NCBI RefSeq assembly: GCF_024345575.1
Contig: NZ_JAGQBJ010000001.1
Location: 310,001 to 374,000 of the forward strand
Reading direction: 5' to 3'
DNA from: Cyanobium sp. Morenito 9A2
GTDB taxonomy: Bacteria > Cyanobacteriota > Cyanobacteriia > PCC-6307 > Cyanobiaceae
DNA length: 64,000 nucleotides
The notes below the pieces were generated by a model, which was not told the origin of the DNA, did not search any database, and saw only the letters and a program-made list of their open reading frames with translations. Below, piece by piece: positions 56,041 through 62,513 of this stretch (within the stretch, counting starts at the first letter, position 1; every line of letters begins with the position of its first letter). The translations under genes and the position numbers were made by a program.

Positions 56041-56700
56041 ATGGATCAGCAAGACGGTCAGCGACCCAGCGAAAGGCCTGCGCCCCCAGCCGTCCAGACC
56101 GACGGCGTTCGCAGGGGCCGCGGCGGAGCTGGGGCCCTGCATGCGCTCTTGCCCGGTGCCCTGGCCCTGGCGATTCCCCTCGGGCTGGGGAGCGCACCGT
56201 TGCTGCTGCCGGCCCCGCTGGCCCAGGCCTTGGAGCTGCGCGGCCAGACCTACTTCGTGTCGCCCCCCTGGAAGGTGACCCTGCGCAACTACTACTGGTA
56301 CGTGAACCAGAGCGGAGGTGAGTACTACATCACCATCGAGCTGCCCGACAAGGCTGCCGCCTCCCTGGGGGCCATGCGGCTGCAGCAGACCCGTGGGATC
56401 GATCGCACCTTCCGCTTCGATACGGGGGCCAGCCGTGCCTTCCTTGGTCTGCCCCGGCGCGAGGGCGCCCAGGTGCCCGTGGTGGTGCGATTCGATAACG
56501 ACAGGCGCCTGTTCCACATCGATTTTCCTCAACCCGTCCCGCCCGGCTCCACCCTCACCGTGGCGTTGCGGCCCCACCGCAACCCCTCCCAGGCCGACTC
56601 CTACATGTTCCAGGTGACGGCCTTCCCGGCCGGACCCAATCCCGTGGCCAGCCCCGTGGGCTTCGTGACCTTGTCGATCCTTCAGGCCGTGAGTTTCTGA
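56041..56700 (+). CDS. DUF2808 exported protein
   Basis: A 219-residue protein of the cyanobacterial DUF2808 family. After a polar N-terminus of about 32 residues comes a hydrophobic signal segment (LLPGALALAIPLGLGSAPLL, end AQALELR), then the DUF2808 domain: YFVSPPWKVTLRNYYWYV, YYITIELPDKAAASLG, RRLFHIDFPQPVPPGSTLTV and SYMFQVTAFP. The mature part should be periplasmic. Function is unknown. ATG 56041 gives an unusually long n-region; a later start is possible, but no better ATG or GTG with a ribosome site was found. Confidence 0.85.
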   Translation: MDQQDGQRPSERPAPPAVQTDGVRRGRGGAGALHALLPGALALAIPLGLGSAPLLLPAPLAQALELRGQTYFVSPPWKVTLRNYYWYVNQSGGEYYITIELPDKAAASLGAMRLQQTRGIDRTFRFDTGASRAFLGLPRREGAQVPVVVRFDNDRRLFHIDFPQPVPPGSTLTVALRPHRNPSQADSYMFQVTAFPAGPNPVASPVGFVTLSILQAVSF

Positions 56701-56734
56701 TCGCAGGGCATGGTCGAGCCCACCACCGCCTTCG

Positions 56735-57205
56735 CTAGAGAAGTTCCTGAAGCGCCCCGGCCGGATGGCACTTGGTGGGCTGGTCGCTCAGCAATTCGAA
56801 ATCGCTGAACTCGAAACCCGGTGCCACGCAGCAGTTGACCAGGCTCCAGGGACCGCCGCTGCGGGCCGCCTGCCACCAGCCCGGGGGGATGCGCTGCAGC
56901 GGCCGTTGCTCGGGGCGTTGCGGATCAAGGGGGCCGAGCCAGAGACGCTGCGGTTGTGGGCCTTCCGGCGCCAGACGCCAAAGCTCCAGGGGGCTGCCGC
57001 CGGCGTGGTGCCAGGTTTCCTCCGCCTGGTGCAGCCGATGCCAGCGGCTGCAGGCTCCCGCCGGCAGCAGGTAGTCGATCAGGGTGAGGGCGGCGCGCTC
57101 GGCCCCATCGGCGCGCCGCACCCGTAGCTCGGAGCGGTGGATCTCCCGGTAGAAGCCCCCCTCCGGATGGGGCGCCAGGGCCAGCTTGTGGATCAGTTCC
57201 TTCAT
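56735..57205 (-). CDS. DUF985 cupin protein, copy 2
   Basis: A 156-residue DUF985 cupin: KLALAPHPEGGFYREIHRS, TLIDYLLPAGACSRWHRLHQ, ETWHHAGGSPLELW, IPPGWWQAARS and CCVAPGFEFSDFEL. The motif PHPEGGFYREI is the classical signature of the family, so this is the standard form, while copy 1 at 51262 is more divergent. It overlaps the permease gene by ATGA and is the last gene of the methyltransferase-permease-cupin unit. The biochemical role is unknown. Confidence 0.9.
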   Translation of the reverse strand: MKELIHKLALAPHPEGGFYREIHRSELRVRRADGAERAALTLIDYLLPAGACSRWHRLHQAEETWHHAGGSPLELWRLAPEGPQPQRLWLGPLDPQRPEQRPLQRIPPGWWQAARSGGPWSLVNCCVAPGFEFSDFELLSDQPTKCHPAGALQELL

Positions 57206-58788
57206 GGGTTGGGCGGCGAGCGGCGGACCAGCCCAGCGGCGGCGGCGAACACCAGGGCCATCACCAAGTAGCCCAGGGCCCAGGGGCCCCCGGTGCCCCA
57301 ACCCAGATCCAGCACGGTGTCGGCGGGGGTGAAGCGCCAGGCGTGGATCAACCCCAGCCAGGAGGCGGCTGCGGCCAAGGCGGCGCAGAGAGCGGCGGCG
57401 GCGAAGCGGCGCTCGATCACGTAGACGAGCATTGCCGCCAGCAGCATCGCCGCCACGATCTGCCCCTGCTCGAGGGCGAAGGCGCCGGCGGCCCAGACAT
57501 CTGCCTGGCGCAGGGGCTCCAGCAGTGCCGGCCCGAAGGGATGATCCGGGCCGCCGGCCCCGCCGGCCCGGAGGCCGGCCTTGAGCAGCAAGGCCCCCCA
57601 GCCCGCCAGGCCCGGCAGGAGCCCCAGCACCACCGCCGGCGCGTGGGCGGATGGGGTGGCCTGGAAACTCTGGGCGGTGATCACCAGAGCGATGTAGAGC
57701 ACGATCGCCATGCCGGCTTCGATCGGCACCAGCTGCCCCACCAGGCCGAACACCCCCAGCAGACAACCCAGACCGATCAGCACGCCGTTGAGCCAGGAGT
57801 AGCCGATCCGCGCCCCCATCGCCTTCCAGCCTGGATGGCCGATGTAGATGGTGGTGGGAAAGCAGGAGCCCAGGGCCGCGGCCACCAGGGTGCCGATGCC
57901 GTTGATCAGCAGGGAGCTTTTGAGCGGGTAGCGATCCCCGGCCGCCTCGGCGCTCTCCAGGTTCTGCAGGGAACCAAGTACATTGAACAGTCCCATGGGC
58001 ACGATCACGCCGAGCCAGGGAATCAGCTGGTCGCGGCCGGCCCAGAGGGCCCCCAGCTGCAGGGGCGGCAGGTGCAGGCCCACCTGGGCGGCATTGGCCT
58101 GCCAGCTGGCGGGATCGATGCGCAGCAGGCCGGTGGGGATCGCCAGGGCGATGCCCAGCAGCACTGCCACCAGCCCGCCGGGCAGCGGCAGCTTCACCTG
58201 GCCGTAGTAAGTGACAAGGATCACTGCCAGCACCGCCAGACCCACCACCGGGTTGGCGTAGGTGCGCAGCAGGAAGCCCAGGGCGATGTAGCCCAGGGCG
58301 ATGCCCGCCAGGGTGGAGAGCAGCGCCGCCCGGGGCAGCCAGCGGCGCAGGGCGCCCAGGCAGAAGGCGCCGCCGGCCTCGATCAACCCCGAGCCCAGGC
58401 AGGCCACCAGCCCTGCCCGCCAGGAGAGCTGCACCGCCTGCTCCGCCGGCAGCCCCTGGCCCAGGGCCGCCAGCTTCACCGGCAGCATCACCAGGAACAC
58501 GTAGGCGAACAGGCTGACGGTGTTGATGCCGTAGGGCAGGGCGGTGCGGTCGTCGCGCTGTTCTCTCTGGGCCAGCCGGTAGGCCTGCCAGGCGTAGGCG
58601 CCGTTGCCCACCAGCAGACTGAGGCCCGTGGCGGGCAGGATCGTGCCGAAGATCAGGCCGTCGGGGTAGCCGAGCACGCCCCGGCAGAGGGCCACGATCA
58701 GCAGGATCTGGATCAGGTTGTCGAGCCCCAGGCCCAGCAGCCCGTCCAGGTCGCCCGGCACCAGCCAGCGGGGTGTGCGCTCAGCCAT
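57202..58788 (-). CDS. NCS2/SulP-like membrane permease
   Basis: A 528-residue protein with 12-14 hydrophobic helices and the two inverted halves of the nucleobase-ascorbate/SulP fold: GLGLDNLIQILLIVALCRG at the start, LPYGINTVSLFAYVFLVMLP, LGSLQNLESAEAAGDRYPLK and LGSCFPTTIYIGHPGWKAMG. The last two resemble AzgA-type purine permeases. Substrate is unproved. I chose ATG 58788 (MAERTPRWLVPGDL), which overlaps the methyltransferase stop by eight bases; the longer open frame antisense to that gene is not coding. The stop overlaps the cupin start. Confidence 0.8.
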   Translation of the reverse strand: MAERTPRWLVPGDLDGLLGLGLDNLIQILLIVALCRGVLGYPDGLIFGTILPATGLSLLVGNGAYAWQAYRLAQREQRDDRTALPYGINTVSLFAYVFLVMLPVKLAALGQGLPAEQAVQLSWRAGLVACLGSGLIEAGGAFCLGALRRWLPRAALLSTLAGIALGYIALGFLLRTYANPVVGLAVLAVILVTYYGQVKLPLPGGLVAVLLGIALAIPTGLLRIDPASWQANAAQVGLHLPPLQLGALWAGRDQLIPWLGVIVPMGLFNVLGSLQNLESAEAAGDRYPLKSSLLINGIGTLVAAALGSCFPTTIYIGHPGWKAMGARIGYSWLNGVLIGLGCLLGVFGLVGQLVPIEAGMAIVLYIALVITAQSFQATPSAHAPAVVLGLLPGLAGWGALLLKAGLRAGGAGGPDHPFGPALLEPLRQADVWAAGAFALEQGQIVAAMLLAAMLVYVIERRFAAAALCAALAAAASWLGLIHAWRFTPADTVLDLGWGTGGPWALGYLVMALVFAAAAGLVRRSPPNP

Positions 58789-59563
58789 CGAGCTCCTGCA
58801 ATGCGGCGCCTGGATCGCCATGGCCCGCGGGCCAGAGCAGCAGCAGCGCTTCCGCCTGATGGGAGCCTCGCCAGATCCAACGGTGGGTCCAGCCCTCCCG
58901 GCGGGCCCGTTCCACGAAATCATCGCCTTCGGCCGGCAGGTCGCTGCTGGTGAGGTGCTCCACCACCTGCAGGCGCTGGTCCGCGCTCAGGACCTGCCAG
59001 CCGGTCTGAACCCGCTCGGTGTAGCGCTCCAGGTAGGAGGGCAGGGATTCGCCGCCTTGGCGGAAGACATCGGCGATCAGCAGCACCCCGTTGGTGTTGA
59101 GGCGTTGGGCCAGGGCGGCGAGCACCCGCTGCTTGTCGTCATCGAGCAGGTGGTGCAGCGCGTAGCTGCAGCTGATCAGATCGAAACCGCCCCCAGCATC
59201 CGGCTGCTGGGCCCAGGTCAGCAGGTCCTGGTGGGTCCAGCGGCAGGGGTAGGGCACCGGTCCTGGCGCGGCGGCGGCGAGGTTTTGGGCCGCCAGGGGC
59301 AGGACGGCGGCTGCGGCGTCCACCGCCTCGAATCGCCCCAGGGGCAGGCTGCGCAGCAACGGCGCCAACAGGGCCAGATCGCCGCAGCCCAGGTCGGCGG
59401 CGGCGGCTCCGGGTCGCACCAGCGCCCCCAGCACGGCGCCGAGGGTGGAGGTGAGCGACCGGTGCTCCATCAGATCGTGGTCGACCACGGCTCTGTAAGT
59501 GCGCCAGCTGCGCTCGAACAGCTCCAGGCTGCCGTCCTGCGCGTTGTGGTGGGTCATGGCCAT
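58781..59563 (-). CDS. SAM-dependent class I methyltransferase
   Basis: A 260-residue Rossmann-fold methyltransferase: motif I AAADLGCGDLALLAPLL, motif II acidic residue in FEAVDAAAAVLPLA, motif IV FDLISCSYALHHLLDDD, and VLLIADVFRQGG. The substrate is unknown. It is the first gene of a minus-strand unit with the permease and the DUF985 cupin, all with overlapping ends. That could be one pathway for a small molecule taken up by the permease. The start is ATG 59563; ATG 59557 is nearly equivalent. Confidence 0.88.
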   Translation of the reverse strand: MAMTHHNAQDGSLELFERSWRTYRAVVDHDLMEHRSLTSTLGAVLGALVRPGAAAADLGCGDLALLAPLLRSLPLGRFEAVDAAAAVLPLAAQNLAAAAPGPVPYPCRWTHQDLLTWAQQPDAGGGFDLISCSYALHHLLDDDKQRVLAALAQRLNTNGVLLIADVFRQGGESLPSYLERYTERVQTGWQVLSADQRLQVVEHLTSSDLPAEGDDFVERARREGWTHRWIWRGSHQAEALLLLWPAGHGDPGAALQELDG

Positions 59564-59632
59564 GGGTACCCCGGCTGATTGTGTTCAGTCCGGGGCCTGC
59601 GCGCCAGGATGGGGCTTCCCGGATTGGTCGCC

Positions 59633-59911
59633 ATGGAAGCGCGTTGGCAGGGGGCGGTGATCGCCGCCAGTGAGGACATCGAGACCGTCGAGCGCAATGC
59701 CTATTTCCCCGCGGACGCCTTGCGGATGGAGCATTTTCGCGTCTCTGACCACCGCACTACCTGCCCCTGGAAAGGCGTCGCCCACTACTACGACGTCCTG
59801 GTGAACGGCGAGGTCAACGCCAATGCCGCCTGGTTCTACCCCGAACCCCACCAGGCCGCCGCTGCGATCCGTGGGCGCGTGGCGTTCTGGAAGGGGGTCC
59901 AGGTCAGCTGA
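59633..59911 (+). CDS. DUF427 domain protein
   Basis: A 92-residue protein covering one DUF427 domain: GAVIAASEDIETVERNAYF, RMEHFRVSDHRTTCPWKGVAHYY and NANAAWFYPEP. The TTCPWKG motif is the family hallmark. DUF427 proteins are small beta-barrel-like proteins of unknown function that are widespread in bacteria and fungi. ATG 59633 is chosen because it begins the domain. It stands alone and ends at the start of a strong hairpin that also serves the opposite Nif11 gene. Confidence 0.9.
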   Translation: MEARWQGAVIAASEDIETVERNAYFPADALRMEHFRVSDHRTTCPWKGVAHYYDVLVNGEVNANAAWFYPEPHQAAAAIRGRVAFWKGVQVS

Positions 59912-59943
59912 TTCCAGGGGTCGCCCATGGGGCCCCTGGAATC
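59910..59943. terminator. bidirectional terminator between DUF427 and Nif11 genes
   Basis: Arms GATTCCAGGGG (59910-59920) and CCCCTGGAATC (59933-59943) are perfect complements over 11 bases with a 12-base loop. It sits exactly between two convergent stops, so it can end both transcripts. No T-run follows on either strand. Confidence 0.75.
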
Positions 59944-59953
59944 AGGCCTTGGC

Positions 59954-60118
59954 TCAGCCGCGCTGATGGCGCGCCAGGGTGGCCTCCGTGAACGGATGGC
60001 CCAAGGCCTTGGCGATCGCCACGATCGCTGCGGAGTCCTTGGCGTCGTGCACCTGTTGCTGGAGTCCGGGATCGAGATCGACCTTGGCGAAGAAGGCTCC
60101 GAGCTGGGCTTTGGACAT
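59954..60118 (-). CDS. Nif11-like peptide, leader-type domain only
   Basis: A 54-residue protein that matches the Nif11 family: start MSKAQLGAFFAKVDLDPGLQ, then SAAIVAIAKALGHPFTEATL. In Prochlorococcus and Synechococcus the same domain is the leader of prochlorosin-type lanthipeptide precursors and other ribosomal peptides. Here the protein ends at HQRG soon after the domain, with no Cys-containing core and no GG-type cleavage site, so it cannot by itself be a peptide precursor. No modifying enzyme is nearby. It may be a free-standing regulatory domain or a leader that lost its core. Confidence 0.85.
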   Translation of the reverse strand: MSKAQLGAFFAKVDLDPGLQQQVHDAKDSAAIVAIAKALGHPFTEATLARHQRG

Positions 60119-60147
60119 GGGTCGATGCTGCTGGGGCCATCCCAGTG

Positions 60148-60459
60148 CTAATCGATCCCTGGCGACCGCGCCGGCGGCGGGAGGATTTCCACCACCGCGT
60201 CGGCATTGAGGGTGCGGATCGCCCCCGTGTCCACGCAGGCCACCTGGAAGAAGGCGTTGGCGTCGCAGCGGCCCCCCCCCTCCCGGTGGATCACCCGGCC
60301 GATCCACCAGGGGCCGCTGGGGGGGGCGACCACCACCGTGTCACCCAGGTGAACCTCGAGGAAGCGCTGGGGCTGGGCCTGGCGCAGGGGCTCGGCGGCC
60401 CGGCTCGAGCTGTTGGGCTGGAGGACCCAGGGGTCGAGCTCATGGGGACTGGGGGTCAT
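60148..60459 (-). CDS. DUF3104 protein
   Basis: A 103-residue protein with the small cyanobacterial DUF3104 domain (about residues 35-92): HLGDTVVVAPPSGPWWIGRV, CDANAFFQVACVDTGAIRTL and NADAVVEIL. The beta-rich fold with the Trp-Trp pair recalls SH3-like modules. Function is unknown; the family is almost confined to picocyanobacteria, which supports the proposed origin of this window. It is 29 bases upstream of the Nif11 gene on the same strand, so they may share a transcript. A 202-base gene-free gap lies between it and the sigma gene. Confidence 0.8.
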   Translation of the reverse strand: MTPSPHELDPWVLQPNSSSRAAEPLRQAQPQRFLEVHLGDTVVVAPPSGPWWIGRVIHREGGGRCDANAFFQVACVDTGAIRTLNADAVVEILPPPARSPGID

Positions 60460-60661
60460 GGGGCGCCCGGCGACGGGCCAGCGGTGGGGCGATCAGTATG
60501 AATGTACTGATCGGGAGGGTGGGTCCGTTGCGATTCCGCAGACAGTTGGATTGGGCGTTGTCTGGTCAGGGATTCCGTGCATCATGGCCAGCACCGGGGT
60601 TTCGGCCCGCGGCAAGTTGTCACCGGTCCTCGGCCGGTCTTGATGAGGTCTGACCCTGCAC
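60460..60661. promoter_or_regulatory. divergent region, DUF3104 and sigma-factor genes
   Basis: These 202 bases should hold the promoters for the DUF3104-Nif11 pair and for the plus-strand sigma factor. No reliable -35/-10 pair stands out on either strand. Confidence 0.3.
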
Positions 60662-61450
60662 GTGACGCATCCCGACACCGTGGGCTTCTGGTTGCAGCAG
60701 GCGGTCCGCATCCCCCTGCTCACCCCCGCCGAGGAACTGCACCTGGGGGCGATGGTGCGGCAATGGCAAGACTGGGAGGGTGGACCCGAGCAGGCCGAGG
60801 CCCAGGTGGCGCGCCGCGGCAAGCGCGCCAAGGAGCGCATGGTGGCGGCCAACCTCCGTCTGGTGGTGAGCGTGAGCAAGCGCTACCTGCGCCGCGCCAA
60901 TGCCCGAGGCCTGCCCCACGAGGATTTGCTCCAAGAGGGAACGCTGGGCCTCAACCGCGGTTGCGAAAAGTTTGATCCAGCCCGCGGCTACAAGCTCAGC
61001 ACCTACCTGGTGCCCTGGATTCAGCAGGCCATGGGCCGGCTGCTTGACCACGAGGGGGGCGCCGTGCGCCTGCCGGGCCAGGTTGGTTCAGCCCTGGCCC
61101 AGGTGAGCGCCGGCTGGGTGCGCTTCGATGAGCTGGCGCCGAGCATGCAGGCGCGGGTGACGGCGGCCGCGGCCGTGCGCTTCCAGGCCCGCCTCGACGG
61201 CCGCATCGGCGACGGCGAGACCACCCTGGGCGAGTTGGTGGCCGCCCCCAGCAACGATCCCCTCGATCGCCTTGACCACGAGTTGATCCTGCAGCAGATG
61301 GCGGCCCATGCCCCCCAGGAGCTGGCGCTGCTCCGGGAGCTGCAGGAGCGCACCCCTGCCCAGCTGGCCTCCGACCTGGGCATCAGCCGCCAGGCGGTGA
61401 ATGTGCGGGTGCACAAGGCGCGCAAGCGCCTTGCCGAACTGGGGCGCTGA
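60662..61450 (+). CDS. sigma-70 family factor, divergent type
   Basis: A 262-residue sigma factor related to the one at 52253; both share IPLLTPAEELHLGA in region 1.2. Region 2 reads NLRLVVSVSKRYLRR, DLLQEGTLGLNRGCEKFDP and GYKLSTYLVPWIQQAMGR. The usual TYAYWWIRQAI is replaced by TYLVPWIQQAM, so -10 recognition may differ. Region 3 is short and unusual. Region 4 is compact (LLRELQERTPAQLASDLG, SRQAVNVRVHKARKRL), without the full -35 helix of group 1 factors. The start is GTG 60662. A strong hairpin follows the stop. Confidence 0.9.
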   Translation: MTHPDTVGFWLQQAVRIPLLTPAEELHLGAMVRQWQDWEGGPEQAEAQVARRGKRAKERMVAANLRLVVSVSKRYLRRANARGLPHEDLLQEGTLGLNRGCEKFDPARGYKLSTYLVPWIQQAMGRLLDHEGGAVRLPGQVGSALAQVSAGWVRFDELAPSMQARVTAAAAVRFQARLDGRIGDGETTLGELVAAPSNDPLDRLDHELILQQMAAHAPQELALLRELQERTPAQLASDLGISRQAVNVRVHKARKRLAELGR

Positions 61451-61465
61451 GGGCGGGCGCCCACA

Positions 61466-61499
61466 GAAACGCCCCCGACCATCAGGCCAGGGGCGTTTC
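61466..61499 (+). terminator. rho-independent-type hairpin after the sigma gene
   Basis: Arms GAAACGCCCC (61466-61475) and GGGGCGTTTC (61490-61499) pair perfectly over 10 bases with a 14-base loop, 15 bases after the sigma stop. A long T-run is absent, as is common in cyanobacteria. Confidence 0.8.
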
Positions 61500-61721
61500 C
61501 GGAGCGCCGGGGGGTCGGCTTTGCTCAGGGTCCGACGGGGTGGAGCGGACGTCGGTTGAACCGTTCTACCCATGGCCAGAGGGGCCCTTCCCACAGATCC
61601 AAGATTCGCAACATGCTCGTGGGGATCGACGGTGACAGCGGCCCCGCCGATTGGGCGATCCGCGATTGATCGGCCGGGGATTCATCCGGGAGTGATCCCA
61701 TGGACAGGCGGTCAGCCAGCC

Positions 61722-61859
61722 ATGGATTCCACACTCCAGTGGTGGGTGGCCCCCCATCCTCCAAGGCTGGCCCGGGGCCTGCAGGTCTTCGCGGAGCTGC
61801 GGTGCGCGCCCCTGCGGGTGGTGCGGCCGTGCCTGGTGCCTGTCCCCGGTTGTGCCTGA
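61722..61859 (+). CDS. possible 45-residue ORF before the DUF924 gene
   Basis: A short frame (start MDSTLQWWVAPHPPRL, end CLVPVPGCA) has coding-like third positions and overlaps the DUF924 start by eight bases. No family was recognised and no ribosome site is clear. The rest of 61500-61721 shows no gene. It could be a small leader peptide or chance. Confidence 0.25.
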   Translation: MDSTLQWWVAPHPPRLARGLQVFAELRCAPLRVVRPCLVPVPGCA

Positions 61860-62433
61860 CCCCCGGCTGTCGACCGAGGCCCCTGGGGGCCCTGGGGCGG
61901 AGGAGGTCCTGCGCTTCTGGTTCAAGGAACTCACGCCCGCCCAGTGGTTTCGTCGTTCAACCGGGTTGGATCGAACCATTCGCGATCGCTTTGAGGCCCT
62001 CAGCGAGAGGGCCCTGGCCGGTGCGCTGGCCCCCTGGGGGGAGCGCACCGAATTGGCCCTGGCCCTGGTGCTGGTGCTCGATCAGTTTCCGCGTCAGATC
62101 TGGCGCGACCAGGCCAGGGCCTTCGCCGGTGACCCTCTGGCCCTGGCCCTGAGTGAAGCCGCCGTGGCGGCAGGCTGGATCGCGGCCGAGCCGGAGCTGG
62201 ATCGCCGCCGCTTCTGGCTGATGCCGCTGATGCACAGCGAGCACCTGGAGGTGCAGGAGCGGGCGTGCGCCCTGTTTGCCGAGCACGTGGAGGCGGAAAG
62301 CACAGCCTTTGCCGAGCGTCACCGCGCCGTGATCCGCCGCTTCGGCCGCTTCCCCCACCGCAATCGGGCCCTGGGCCGCGTGTCCACCCCCGAGGAAGTG
62401 GCCTTTCTGCTGGAGCCCGGATCCCGCTTCTGA
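61852..62433 (+). CDS. DUF924 family protein
   Basis: A 193-residue all-helical protein of the DUF924 (TPR-like) family: EVLRFWFKELTPAQWFR, ALVLVLDQFPRQIWRDQ, FWLMPLMHSEHLEVQER, and FGRFPHRNRALGRVSTPEE. The blocks LDQFPR and FPHRN are the family signature. Members occur in bacteria and eukaryotes; function is not known. The start is GTG 61852; the first 17 residues are variable. It is 80 bases upstream of glycogen phosphorylase on the same strand, with a weak hairpin between them. Confidence 0.9.
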   Translation: MPDPRLSTEAPGGPGAEEVLRFWFKELTPAQWFRRSTGLDRTIRDRFEALSERALAGALAPWGERTELALALVLVLDQFPRQIWRDQARAFAGDPLALALSEAAVAAGWIAAEPELDRRRFWLMPLMHSEHLEVQERACALFAEHVEAESTAFAERHRAVIRRFGRFPHRNRALGRVSTPEEVAFLLEPGSRF

Positions 62434-62471
62434 AGCCATAGCGAATCGGTCACGCTTGCTACCACGCCAGC

Positions 62472-62496
62472 CCACATGTCCGGCCATGACAGGTGG
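62472..62496 (+). terminator. weak hairpin between DUF924 and glgP
   Basis: Arms CCACATGTC (62472-62480) and GACAGGTGG (62488-62496) pair with one mismatch over nine bases. It lies 39 bases after the DUF924 stop and 17 bases before the glgP start. It may end the DUF924 transcript or structure the glgP leader. Confidence 0.35.
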
Positions 62497-62513
62497 AAGC
62501 TTGTTCCGCCTCC

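Noticed and set aside
57343-58953. A 536-codon plus-strand frame over the NCS2-like permease.
   Set aside because: Gln/His-rich antisense of hydrophobic helices; the permease has a consistent membrane pattern.
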